Assembly (NCBI RefSeq): GCF_000447295.1
Contig: NZ_KE650771.1
Span: forward strand, 493,500-557,499
Direction: 5' to 3'
Length of the DNA: 64,000 nt
DNA from: Fischerella sp. PCC 9431
GTDB lineage: Bacteria > Cyanobacteriota > Cyanobacteriia > Cyanobacteriales > Nostocaceae
Shown: positions 18,183-27,173 of the stretch, piece by piece
Layout of the letters: every line of letters starts with the position of its first letter
Numbering within the stretch: the stretch's first letter is position 1
Position numbers and translations under genes: made by a program
The notes under the pieces: model-generated
Told to the model about the DNA's origin: nothing
Database searches by the model: none
What the model saw: only the letters and a program-made list of their open reading frames with translations

Positions 18183-21101
18183 TCAGGAAGGGGGATGAAT
18201 TGGCAAAGTCACAATAAATTTTGCTCCTTGCCCTAGTTCACTCCTAGCGGTAATGTTGCCATGATGACGCTCAACTATTTTTCGGCAGATTGCTAACCCA
18301 ATACCAGTACCATCATATTCACTACGACCATGTAGGCGCTGAAAGACATTAAAAATGCGGTCTAAGTATTTCTCATTAAACCCTATACCGTTATCTTCCA
18401 CAATAATTTGACATTTTTCAGCACTAGTATGTTCTGATGGTTCTGATAAGACTTGGCTATAAATTTTCACGATGGGTCTTACTTCTGGGCGATGAAACTT
18501 CAAAGCATTAACAATCAAATTTTGTAACAATTGTCGTATTTGCAATGGATCGGCATTGATAGTGGATAATTCACCTATTTCTATTTTTGCGCCGGTTTGC
18601 TGAATACTGATTTCTAAATCAGACAATACTTCTTGTGTTAACTGCAAAAGATCTACTGGGACAAAAGGCTGGGCCCTTGTGGTAACTCGTGAAAGGCTTA
18701 ACAAATCTTCGATTAAAATCTGCATCCGGCGAGCTGCATTTTGTATCCGCTCAAGATAGTCATGTCCCTGTTCTGAGAGGACATCACCACAGCTAGCTTT
18801 GAGGCGATCGCCAAAAGTTTTGATTTTCCGTAGTGGTTCTTGCAAATCATGAGAAGCGACAAAGGCGAATTCTTGTAGTTCTTTGTTAGAACGGCTCAGT
18901 TCTTCGCGTTGGTGAGTTTCTTGTTCTAGAAGTTTAGCTTGACCAAGAGCAATACCCATTTGGTCTGCTAGTTGTCGCAATAATTCTATTTCCCATTCAT
19001 TCCAATCACGGGGATGAGCGCACTGATGGGCAATCAATAGCCCCCATAGTTTGTTGTGTTGGATAATTGGGACAACAAGATTAGCTTTGATCGCATATTT
19101 TTGCAACATTTCCAGATAGCAGGGTTCAAAATAACCTTCTTCGACATTGGTAATCATCCCAACCCGCCCACTTTTGTATTTCTCGATGTATGTTTCGTTA
19201 AAGCAGGGGTCAACAATGTTTTCTCCGATAATTACGGGGAAACCAGGAACAACGGCTTCTTTGGCAACACTTCCATAGCCTTCAGATAGCAGCTTAAAGA
19301 TGACTACTCGGTCAGCATTTAGGAGTTTTTGGATCTCCGTGACAGTAGTTTGGAGAATTTCATCGATTTGCAATGACTGGCGAATTTTGAGAGTGACATC
19401 AGCAAACAAACGCGATCGCATGTTTTGACGCTGTAATTCTTCTTGTGCTAATTTGCGATCACTAATATCCATCATAGCTCCGATCAACCGTACAGGATTA
19501 CCTGTGCGATCGTGGACAATGTAACCGCGATCAAAGATGTATGCATAAGAACCATCGCTACGGCGAAAGCGGTATTCATCAGACCAAGCTTGTTGCTTAC
19601 TTTTTATGGCAGCGTGAACACCAGCAATGATTCTGTATCTGTCATTTGCATGTATGCATTCATACCACCAATTAGCGGTATTCTCGATTTGCTCTGGTAA
19701 ATAACCAAACAATGTTTGGATATTGTTATTCCACCACACATAGTCTGTTAGTAAATCCCAGTCCCAAACTACATCAGTGGTCGCACGAGCCAGGAATTGA
19801 AAGCGTTCCTCACTCTGACGCAAATTTTCTTCTGCTAGCTTACGTTCAGTAATATCGCTATGGGAACCTGCCATTCGGACAACGTTACCTTCTTCATCCC
19901 ACAGCGCTTGACCGCGATCTAAAATCCATTTATAAATGCCATCTTTACAAAGAATACGATATTCACTTATGTAAAACGGAGTGTTTTGCTCAAAGTGGTC
20001 TTGGATAAGTTGTCTCACCCAGCCAATATCATCAGGGTGTACTCGACTTGACCATTCATCTAAATGGTTGGAAATTTCCTGTTCTTCGTAACCTAGCATT
20101 GCTTTCCAACGTGTGGAATAGAAAACTTCATTAGTTTTGACATTCCAATCCCAAATGCCATCATTATTACCGCGTAAAGCTAAATGCCAACGTTGTTCAC
20201 TTTCTTTAAGTGCATTTTCAACTCTTTGGCGTTCGATCGCTGTCACCAGAACATTAGCGGTGGCTTGCAAAAAGTAAATATCATCTTTGCTAAAAATCCG
20301 GTATTTAGTTGTGTGTGCGCCTAAAACACCGAAAGGACGGTCTTTGCCATGAATAATCACCGACAAACCGCTAATTACCTGATGGTCAATTAGTAGTTGT
20401 GGTCCTGTGAAACGAGTTTCTGTGCGGAGGTCTTCTACAATGACTGGATCGTTAGAAACTAAAGTGTAACCTGCTTGAGAATTTATACCTGCACTAACGG
20501 TTGCTTTTCCTACAAGCCCCGGTTGCCAACCTACTCCCGCCCGTAGTAGCAAATTATTACCATCTGGTAGCAGTTCTAAGACTTTACAATACTCTACCTC
20601 TAGACATTCAGCAACAAAGGTAACGGCTTGCTGCATCAGCAAGTTTAAGTTTATACCAGCTAGTGCCTGTTGACTGAGTTCTGCTACTAGAATCTGCTGT
20701 TGAGTTTGTTGTCGTAGTGACTGCATCGCACGACTAGCTTCTAAAAGACGCTGTACTCGTTGATGCAAAATCGGCCATTTAATGGGCTTAGTAATAAAAT
20801 CTGCTGCACCTGCTGCAAAGGCCTTTTCTATAGATTCTTGGTCAGCAAGACCTGTAACCATTAATATAGGTGTGCGATCGCCACCGGGAAGTGTTTTTAA
20901 TTGGGTGCAGCAGCTAAACCCATCCATTCCTGACATGACAGCGTCTAGCAGCACTAATTTTGGTTGCTGTTGAGTATAGACAGCTAAGGCTTCCTCACCA
21001 CTACTTGCTTCTACCACTCCATAGCCTGCTGCTGCTAGCAATTCATGTAATTGCTTGCGTACTAAATCGTCATCATCAACAACCAAAATTAAATTTGTCA
21101 T
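18183..21101 (-). CDS. Hybrid histidine kinase (REC-GAF-PAS-PAS-GAF-HisKA-HATPase)
   Basis: A 972-residue soluble sensor kinase. The N-terminal receiver has D53 in LVLLDAVMSGMDG. A GAF domain follows (about 145-290), then two PAS/PAC domains (about 300-425 and 430-555, each closing with a SHSDITERK or MMDISDRK motif), a second GAF (about 575-735), HisKA with the bacteriophytochrome-like VASHDLQEPLRKI motif, and a HATPase (NLIVNALKF, GTGIGLAICRKIV). The GAFs lack an obvious bilin-binding Cys-His pair, so a chromophore is not claimed. There is no C-terminal receiver. The single-domain receiver at 17607 could be its partner. It is transcribed leftward ahead of that gene. Confidence 0.93.
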   Translation of the reverse strand: MTNLILVVDDDDLVRKQLHELLAAAGYGVVEASSGEEALAVYTQQQPKLVLLDAVMSGMDGFSCCTQLKTLPGGDRTPILMVTGLADQESIEKAFAAGAADFITKPIKWPILHQRVQRLLEASRAMQSLRQQTQQQILVAELSQQALAGINLNLLMQQAVTFVAECLEVEYCKVLELLPDGNNLLLRAGVGWQPGLVGKATVSAGINSQAGYTLVSNDPVIVEDLRTETRFTGPQLLIDHQVISGLSVIIHGKDRPFGVLGAHTTKYRIFSKDDIYFLQATANVLVTAIERQRVENALKESEQRWHLALRGNNDGIWDWNVKTNEVFYSTRWKAMLGYEEQEISNHLDEWSSRVHPDDIGWVRQLIQDHFEQNTPFYISEYRILCKDGIYKWILDRGQALWDEEGNVVRMAGSHSDITERKLAEENLRQSEERFQFLARATTDVVWDWDLLTDYVWWNNNIQTLFGYLPEQIENTANWWYECIHANDRYRIIAGVHAAIKSKQQAWSDEYRFRRSDGSYAYIFDRGYIVHDRTGNPVRLIGAMMDISDRKLAQEELQRQNMRSRLFADVTLKIRQSLQIDEILQTTVTEIQKLLNADRVVIFKLLSEGYGSVAKEAVVPGFPVIIGENIVDPCFNETYIEKYKSGRVGMITNVEEGYFEPCYLEMLQKYAIKANLVVPIIQHNKLWGLLIAHQCAHPRDWNEWEIELLRQLADQMGIALGQAKLLEQETHQREELSRSNKELQEFAFVASHDLQEPLRKIKTFGDRLKASCGDVLSEQGHDYLERIQNAARRMQILIEDLLSLSRVTTRAQPFVPVDLLQLTQEVLSDLEISIQQTGAKIEIGELSTINADPLQIRQLLQNLIVNALKFHRPEVRPIVKIYSQVLSEPSEHTSAEKCQIIVEDNGIGFNEKYLDRIFNVFQRLHGRSEYDGTGIGLAICRKIVERHHGNITARSELGQGAKFIVTLPIHPPS

Positions 21102-21290
21102 TTGTCATTGGTCATTAGTTTCTAGTCAAAGATTGGTTCGATCTCTGATTCTATACTTAAATTTTGTCAATACTATCTATATAAATATTAACTATCAAGT
21201 CAGTATTGGAATAAACATAACTATGTTAAGAAACATCAAATCGCTGTAACTCGTACCAATGAAGTTTGACTATTGACTACTGACCGGAAA

Positions 21291-21330
21291 TAATGGGATA
21301 CAAGCCCCGTCTTTCTAGGACGGCTTTTTC
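21291..21330 (+). repeat. Hairpin resembling a solo IS200/IS605 right end
   Basis: AATGGGATACAAGCCCCGTC, then an imperfect stem closing with GACGGCTTTTTC. The wording resembles the right-end hairpin of tnpB-only elements in cyanobacteria, but no coding remnant lies directly upstream. It could also be a simple terminator (stem plus T-run). It lies about 35 bases left of the inverted-repeat element. Confidence 0.35.
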
Positions 21331-21365
21331 TTGATTTTCAATTTTCTAATCAACTCTCTAAACTT

Positions 21366-21529
21366 GTTATGCTAAAAAGTCTATAAATTAGCTCATATCC
21401 CTTGCTGGGCAAGAAAGACAGCTTTTAGTCTTGACGTTTTAGCTTTTGGGAAAAAATCTAGGTTTTAACTGCCTGAAAGCCTTTATTTTAAAGGCAAATC
21501 CCTAATTTGAGTTTAAAATTTAGCATAAC
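21366..21529. mobile_element. 164-bp MITE-like element with 11-bp terminal inverted repeats
   Basis: GTTATGCTAAA at 21366-21376 is an exact reverse complement of TTTAGCATAAC at 21519-21529. The interior is non-coding and rich in short stems: CTTGC-tgg-GCAAG near 21402-21413, AAGAC-GTCTT near 21415-21433, and GCCTTTA-ttt-TAAAGGC near 21479-21495. The right end lies about 12-18 bases from the point where tnpB homology begins. No clear target duplication was found. It may be a miniature inverted-repeat element or a folded RNA. Confidence 0.5.
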
Positions 21530-21540
21530 ACCTACGGAAG

Positions 21541-22128
21541 AGCCAAACTTTTGCTGTAATGAGTAATGGCGAAAAAGCCCAAAGTCCTAATTACTCAGTT
21601 TTCGATAGAAGAATTCGCAAACTTCAAAAAAAGCTAGCACGGCAACCATTAGACTCGAAACGTAGAAACATAACTCGAATTAAAATAGCAAAACTACATA
21701 ACAGGATTGCAGATACACGTAAAGATTTTCTACACAAATTATCAACCAAAATAGTTAGCGAAAACCAAGTTATTGTTTTGGAAGATTTAAACGTTTCGGG
21801 TATGGTCAAAAACCGTAAACTTGCCAGGTCAATTAGCTTACAAGGATGGAGAGAATTTAGAACTTTTTGCGAAGCTAAATCTGAGAAATTAAATCGAGAT
21901 TTTCGAGTAATAAACCGATGGGAACCAACAAGTCAGGTCTGTTGTGAGTGTGGTTACAAATGGGGCAAGCTTGATTTAAAAATTCGGTCAGTTCAGTGTT
22001 TAAATTGTGGAACTGAACACGACCGAGATGAGAATGCAGCGAAAAATATAAACAAAGTCGGGATAGGGCATTGCCACGACTCTAAACGGACACGGATCGA
22101 CCGTAAGACTACTTCGGTAGCAAGTTGA
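21541..22128 (+). pseudogene. TnpB (IS200/IS605 OrfB) C-terminal remnant lacking RuvC-I
   Basis: TnpB is an RNA-guided nuclease carried by IS200/IS605 elements. Only about half is left. The reading frame picks up at TFAVMSNGEK, the stretch that normally follows the RuvC-I GIDLG motif, so the first catalytic Asp and all N-terminal domains are gone. RuvC-II (VLEDLNVSGM), the CECG...CLNCG zinc finger and RuvC-III (DRDENAAKNI) are intact. The longest ATG ORF starts at 21559. Family members are about 400 residues, against about 190 here. It is expected to be inactive as a nuclease, though a shortened protein could be made. The upstream break coincides with the inverted-repeat element at 21366-21529. 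Confidence 0.85.
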
Positions 22129-22176
22129 AATGATGTGTCAAGAATCCCCGCGCGTTCACGCCGGGGAGTATGTCAA
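22040..22176 (+). ncRNA. Candidate omega-RNA / IS right-end structure
   Basis: In IS200/IS605 elements the guide (omega) RNA overlaps the 3' end of tnpB and runs to the right end of the element. Here the tnpB stop is followed by a GC-rich hairpin (CCCCG at 22146-22150 with CGGGG at 22162-22166) and the end-like GAGTATGTCAA. The element boundary is inferred at about 22176. The exact 5' limit of any RNA cannot be read. The start given is a rough guess. Confidence 0.4.
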
Positions 22177-24993
22177 CATATGTAATACTTTTAATAATTC
22201 CTGTGCAGTATAAGGTTTGGGTAAGAAAATAGTATGCGTTGTCTTGTGATTGAGTAAAACTTGTTCACCTGTTGCCAATCCACTAACAGCAATAATACGT
22301 AAAAACGGATTCATTTTCAGCAATGTATTAATAGTAGTTGTGCCATCCATATTTGGCATCATCATATCTATAATTGCGGCACTGATTTTGTCTTTGTATT
22401 GAGCATAAAGTGCTACAGCTTCAATACCATCACTCGCAGTAATCACTTTGTAGTTGTGATTTTCTAAAGAAGTTGCTGTAATCTCTCTGACAGCCGCTTC
22501 GTCATCTACAACCAAGATCCATTGTCCTTGGCCTGTTGGCATGTTCAAATCTTCTGACGGTGGTTCTGTGTGTGTTTGAACTGCTGGTAGATATACTTGA
22601 AACTTTGTACCTTTACCAATTGTGCTAGAAACACTAATAAAACCACCGTGACCTTTAACAATACCCATAACTGTAGACAGTCCGAGTCCCGTTCCTTTCC
22701 CAAAATCTTTGGTTGTAAAAAATGGCTCAAAAATTCTGTCTAATAGTTCATGAGAAATACCGACTCCTGTATCAGTAACTTTGATCACGATATAGGAACC
22801 TACTTGTGCATCGAGATGCATTCTGGCATAGTTTTCATCGATGAGAATATTATTAGCAGAGATTGTTAAAGTTCCACTTGTGGACATTGCATCACGAGCA
22901 TTAAGACACAAGTTCATTAGTACTTGGTGCAGTTGGGTACTATCTCCACAAACATTCCACAAATCTGGTTGAATTTCGGTGTTGACAGTAATAGATTTCG
23001 GAAATGTTTGCTCAACAATTTGCTTCATTTCTAAAATCAGGTGCTTGACTTGCAAAACAGTGCGATCGCCTTCTATTCCTCTGGCAAATGACAATACTTG
23101 CTTGACTAAACTTGCACCACGTTTGGCATTATTTTCTACTATTGATAAGATTTGGCGATCGCGTCGGTCTTGGCATTTCATTTGTAGCAGTTGTACCGAC
23201 ATCAAAATTGGTGATAGAACATTATTTAAATCGTGAGCTATACCACTCGCAAGAGTACCAATGCTCTCCATGCGTTGAGTGCGTAAAAATTGTTTTTCTA
23301 GTTGTTTCTTTTGAGTGATATCAGTATCAACAACAAGGATAGATTTTGGTTGATGATACTCATCTTTTACCAGGGTCCAACGACTTTCAACAATGATTTC
23401 TTTACCAAATTTGCTAATTTTTTGTAATTCACCTTGCCAAAAACCAGATTCTAAAACTGTGTTATGAATTTCTCGTAGTAGTGGTAATGATTCGTTAAAT
23501 AAAAGCTCGTCAGCATACTTACCTATCGCTTCTTCTGCTCGCCAGCCATAAAGATTTTCTGCACTTTTATTCCATAGTAAAATCTGATGAGATAAATCTT
23601 TGAGGATGATGGCATCAGTGGTGATATCTAGTAATGCTGCTTGTTCACGGACTTGTTGTTCTACTTGTTTGCGAGCAGTGATATCCTCAAAAATATATAA
23701 GCGTCCAAAATATTGATCATTGACATCACAAATTTGAGTTGAGAACCGTCGCACAGTCCGTCCGTCGGTAAATAAAATTTCGTCTTCAACAACACATTGA
23801 TTGTCTTCGCTTTGCAAAGGTTTACACGACTCTGCAAAAGCAGGAATATCTAGTATTAATTGCAAGCAATCAGGAATAAGATCTTGATTTTTTAATTGGC
23901 GACGTTCCATCAACGGCTTGAGGTGTTGAATACCCCAAATTTCACAAAAGCGATCGTTAAAATATAGGATATTATCTGTACGATTATCTACAACATAAAA
24001 TGCTAGTGGTGCAACCCTTGTCATAGAACGTAATAAAGCTTCTTGCCAACGGAGATGTTCTTCGGCAAGTTTGCGCTCAGTAATATCTTCTACAACATAA
24101 GCAAATTGTGAAGTACAACCACAACATGCACCTATTGATGAAACTGTACTTCTCAGCCATTTTTTACCTTGAGGGTGGTTGTAAGCATATTCAAAGCTGA
24201 CAGGCAGTTTAGTATATTCAGCCTCACGATAATAATTCATCCACTCATTTACACATTCTTGGGGAATACCTAACTCAGTAGCAAAACGATTTTGCATCAA
24301 TTCTGGAGTTAGCCCAAAAAATTTGGCACTAGTGGCATTATCAGAAATATGCACAATGTCATAACTTTGAAGTTCCACGATTCCCATCATCATGGGTACA
24401 CTGTCAAAGAAACTGCGGAGGGTACATTCACTTTGCTGTAGTGCTATTTGCGACTGTTTGTATTCAGTTTTTATACTGGCTAATTCTATGAGATTTCGCC
24501 GTAACTCTAATTGCCTAATAACCAAACGCCCAATAGCTTGTAGTGCTTCTATTTGATTTGAGGTAATCTCACGAGGAACGCGATCGACTACACAGACAGT
24601 TCCAATTGCTTCTCCCTGTGGTGCTAACAAAGGCACGCCAGCATAAAATCGTACGTATGGTTCTGATGTTACTACAGGTGAAGTGGCAAATCTTTCATCA
24701 GCAAAAGTATCTGGAATAATTAAAATCTCACGTGATTCTACGCAAATAGGACAAAATCCGATCTCTTTGGGTATTTCTTCCACAGACAATCCTACCTTGG
24801 CTTTGAACCATTGACGCTTGGCATCAATGAGATTAATCAATGCGATCGGTGTTTGGCATATTTGAGTTGCTAAAAACGCCAAATCATCAAAGACTTGTTC
24901 TGGTAGAGTGTCTAGAACTTGATACTCATGAAGAGCTTCAAGCCTCTTCACTTCATTATTAGGCACCAAAGTTTTCATGAGATATTTTCCCAC
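22156..24993 (-). CDS. Hybrid histidine kinase (GAF-PAS-PAS-PAS-HisKA-HATPase-REC)
   Basis: A 945-residue soluble sensor kinase. The GAF domain (about 20-165) contains FCPICVESREILIIPD and RFYAGVPLLAP, typical of GAF-first cyanobacterial kinases. Three PAS/PAC units follow (about 190-310, 325-445, 455-575). HisKA carries SGIAHDLNNVLSPILMS, then HATPase (NLCLNARDAM, GKGTGLGLSTV) and a C-terminal receiver with D in AIIDMMMPNMDG. The catalytic half is closely similar to that of the kinase at 15699. The last six or seven residues (LTYSPA) and the stop lie inside the right end of the tnpB element, so the original C terminus was replaced. Confidence 0.93.
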   Translation of the reverse strand: MGKYLMKTLVPNNEVKRLEALHEYQVLDTLPEQVFDDLAFLATQICQTPIALINLIDAKRQWFKAKVGLSVEEIPKEIGFCPICVESREILIIPDTFADERFATSPVVTSEPYVRFYAGVPLLAPQGEAIGTVCVVDRVPREITSNQIEALQAIGRLVIRQLELRRNLIELASIKTEYKQSQIALQQSECTLRSFFDSVPMMMGIVELQSYDIVHISDNATSAKFFGLTPELMQNRFATELGIPQECVNEWMNYYREAEYTKLPVSFEYAYNHPQGKKWLRSTVSSIGACCGCTSQFAYVVEDITERKLAEEHLRWQEALLRSMTRVAPLAFYVVDNRTDNILYFNDRFCEIWGIQHLKPLMERRQLKNQDLIPDCLQLILDIPAFAESCKPLQSEDNQCVVEDEILFTDGRTVRRFSTQICDVNDQYFGRLYIFEDITARKQVEQQVREQAALLDITTDAIILKDLSHQILLWNKSAENLYGWRAEEAIGKYADELLFNESLPLLREIHNTVLESGFWQGELQKISKFGKEIIVESRWTLVKDEYHQPKSILVVDTDITQKKQLEKQFLRTQRMESIGTLASGIAHDLNNVLSPILMSVQLLQMKCQDRRDRQILSIVENNAKRGASLVKQVLSFARGIEGDRTVLQVKHLILEMKQIVEQTFPKSITVNTEIQPDLWNVCGDSTQLHQVLMNLCLNARDAMSTSGTLTISANNILIDENYARMHLDAQVGSYIVIKVTDTGVGISHELLDRIFEPFFTTKDFGKGTGLGLSTVMGIVKGHGGFISVSSTIGKGTKFQVYLPAVQTHTEPPSEDLNMPTGQGQWILVVDDEAAVREITATSLENHNYKVITASDGIEAVALYAQYKDKISAAIIDMMMPNMDGTTTINTLLKMNPFLRIIAVSGLATGEQVLLNHKTTHTIFLPKPYTAQELLKVLHMLTYSPA

Positions 24994-25583
24994 TATTGCT
25001 GATTTACGGCTTACCTTCTTGCAAACTGCTGCTATTGAAATGACTGAAGTAGGACGAGGACGGTAAGAGATAAAAGGGGAGATCAGTCATGAGTTTCCTT
25101 GCAAGCGCCATAGATAAATATCCCAAAGGGAAACTTGCTTGCTGATACTAAATGATTACTTTAGCTAGTATTTGGGTCAAGTTACTGTCTAGTCATCTAA
25201 AATAAAGGATAATTAGGCAACTTTATCACTTAACCTATAGTAATATGCCTTAAGGAAGATGACAAAATAATAGACTAAATTGAGTAAAACTACTTAAAAA
25301 ATTGCAAAATTGTGCATTATGTAAGGATTTTTTTATAGATGAATTTTGTCCAAAGCTGACACAAGGTTGCAAGAACGGGACTTTAGATGAAAATAAGCTT
25401 GTATCAATAAATTTTCAGATCAAGAGTTATTGGTTAGGGCATTGGGCATGAATCAGTTAACAGTTAACAGTGAGCAGTTTAATTTGATAACTGATAACTG
25501 ATAATTTGTCCCCATTCCCAATTTTTTTAATTTTTAATTTTTAATTGTTTTGTCCCTCTTCCCCAATTCCCGATCCCATTGCT
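24994..25583. other. Gene-free stretch between hybrid kinase and moaE
   Basis: No supportable gene. The left part should contain the promoter of the leftward hybrid kinase. The right part carries short repeats: GGGCATTGGGCAT near 25438, AGTTAACAGTTAACAGT near 25457, GATAACTGATAACTGATAA near 25487, and an AATTTTT tract near 25531. The 25545 extension of the moaE frame falls in this repeat and is not believed. Confidence 0.6.
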
Positions 25584-26060
25584 ATGACAACAGCATTTAC
25601 CTTTCCCATCAAACCAAAATCTGAAGATAGCTTTGCCATTACCTTTGCACCATTGCAAGTTGAAGAGATTTATCAATTAGCTAAAGATCCAGCAAATGGG
25701 GCGGTAGTGGTGATGAGTGGTACTGTTCGCAATCAAACTGATGGTAAACCAGTGATTGCTCTGGAATACCAAGCTTACGAACCAATGGCTTTGAGAGTAT
25801 TCTATCAAATTGCTGACGAGATTCGGCAAAAGTGGACTGATGTAAATCGTGTAGTTATCCACCATCGTATTGGACATCTGCAACTTGGCGAAATCAGTGT
25901 TTTTGTGGCGGTGGGTTGTCCCCATCGTTCAGAAGCTTTTGAAGCTTGTCAGTATGCGATCGACACTCTCAAACATAATGCTCCCATTTGGAAAAAAGAG
26001 CATTGGCAAGATGGTTCTAGTAGTTGGGTGAGTATTGGTGCTTGCAAACAAAATTGCTGA
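25584..26060 (+). CDS. moaE: Molybdopterin synthase catalytic subunit MoaE
   Basis: This is the large subunit of molybdopterin synthase, which with MoaD thiocarboxylate converts precursor Z (cPMP) to molybdopterin. It has 158 residues from the ATG at 25584. Conserved features are GAVVVMSGTVRNQTDG, VIALEYQAYEPMA, HHRIGHLQLGEISVFVAVG and the catalytic lysine region APIWKKEHWQDG. The frame extends upstream to 25545 (MFCPSSPIPDPIA), but that leader is translated repeat DNA. MoaD and other mo genes are not adjacent. Molybdopterin is needed for nitrate reductase. Confidence 0.94.
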   Translation: MTTAFTFPIKPKSEDSFAITFAPLQVEEIYQLAKDPANGAVVVMSGTVRNQTDGKPVIALEYQAYEPMALRVFYQIADEIRQKWTDVNRVVIHHRIGHLQLGEISVFVAVGCPHRSEAFEACQYAIDTLKHNAPIWKKEHWQDGSSSWVSIGACKQNC

Positions 26061-26138
26061 GACAAAACATAGTTAGTTTTATTGGCTATGCAAAAGCGTT
26101 CACTCGCGAACAAGCAGAAAACTTTAATGCTTCAGTCA

Positions 26139-26483
26139 TCAAAATTGAGTAGCAATCATATCGGTTTTAGCTGCCATGATGAAATCGTTGCGATGTAGTC
26201 CTTTAATCGCGTGTGTCCACCAAGTAACTGTTACTTTCCCCCATTCAGTAAGTAAGGCGGGATGATGTCCTTGTTTATCAGCCTCTTCACCCACTCGTTG
26301 AGTGAAGATGAGTGCTGTCTGAAAATCGGGAAACTTGTAAACGCGCTGTAAATGTAGCTCATCATTCTCCTCAATTATCTCCCAATCGGGTATTAGAGGC
26401 TTAAGTTCAGCAATTTCCGCGTCAGTCACTGGTGGTGAATCACCGCTACAGGGGACGCAAGTCTGTGTTAATAATGCTTTCAT
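26139..26483 (-). CDS. 4a-hydroxytetrahydrobiopterin dehydratase (PCD/DCoH family)
   Basis: This small enzyme dehydrates pterin-4a-carbinolamine, recycling a pterin cofactor. It has 114 residues. The motif QGHHPALLTEWGKVTVTWWT is the family signature, with the catalytic histidine pair, and it is followed by HAIKGLHRNDFIMA. The ATG at 26483 is preferred over the one at 26516 because GAAGGAG lies eight bases before it. Cyanobacterial members are often linked to pterin glycosides or tetrahydrobiopterin, but the partner hydroxylase is not visible. The N-terminal CVPCSGDSPPVTDAEI is typical of bacterial members. Confidence 0.93.
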   Translation of the reverse strand: MKALLTQTCVPCSGDSPPVTDAEIAELKPLIPDWEIIEENDELHLQRVYKFPDFQTALIFTQRVGEEADKQGHHPALLTEWGKVTVTWWTHAIKGLHRNDFIMAAKTDMIATQF

Positions 26484-26942
26484 TGTTCTTGCTCCTTCAC
26501 GAGCAATGGTTTCCATTTGGTTTGCTGATGAATCAATACTGATTAGATTTAATATCAGCTTACTCCATGTTCACAGAATCAAGACACTTAAGACAAAACT
26601 CTGTTGTATCAAGTTGATATAACTAGGCTATCAGTTTAGTTTTTTTGTTTTCAGATAAAACTCTTATATTTTTGATGCTTTTTTTGAATCAAATATACGC
26701 CTGGAATCCTTGTCAATTCACACATGAAGAGCCAGTTGCAAGACTGGGTATCACAATAGTAGGTGAGATCAGGAAACCCCACACGTAGTTTTACAAAGTG
26801 CAAGGTATTTTACAGCAATTAACTTCCCTATAAGCGCCCATAAAACCCTTAGAATTTCCTTACTCTCATTTAGTAAGCTTATTGAGATTAGGTCTGATGT
26901 TACTTGTTGCTTGACCTGTCACATCTTCAACATTGCAAATTC

Positions 26943-26972
26943 ATTCCCTCCCATAACAATATGGGAGGGAAT
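26943..26972. terminator. 13-bp perfect hairpin, possible small-RNA terminator
   Basis: ATTCCCTCCCATA pairs perfectly with TATGGGAGGGAAT around a four-base ACAA loop. TTATTAATTTAATT follows on the plus strand. No protein gene ends here, so it is either the end of an unannotated transcript or a stand-alone folded element. Confidence 0.45.
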
Positions 26973-27131
26973 TTATTAATTTAATTGATTGAACTGTGAG
27001 TTTAAATTTTTTGGTGACCATCTTTTCCTGATTGAGGGGTTAGAGGTATGAGGGGGCTACCACTGCAATCGTTAATTGCATTAAATATATACAATCTTTA
27101 TTATTAATGACTCCAATATAGGAGTGATTGA

Positions 27132-27173
27132 AGCGATCGCGTATACGGAACTCACCACGATCGCTTTTTTTTT
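27132..27173 (+). terminator. HIP1-containing hairpin with nine-T run
   Basis: AGCGATCG at 27132-27139 pairs with CGATCGCT at 27158-27165, followed by nine T residues (27165-27173). A second small stem (ACTCC-AATATA-GGAGT, 27110-27125) lies directly in front. This is a textbook intrinsic terminator on the plus strand without a protein gene upstream, suggesting a short RNA from roughly 27000 to 27173. Confidence 0.55.

Noticed and set aside
21055..21249. 64-codon rightward frame over the kinase promoter
   Set aside because: Shadow of the kinase N terminus plus the TCATTGGTCATT heptamer repeat.
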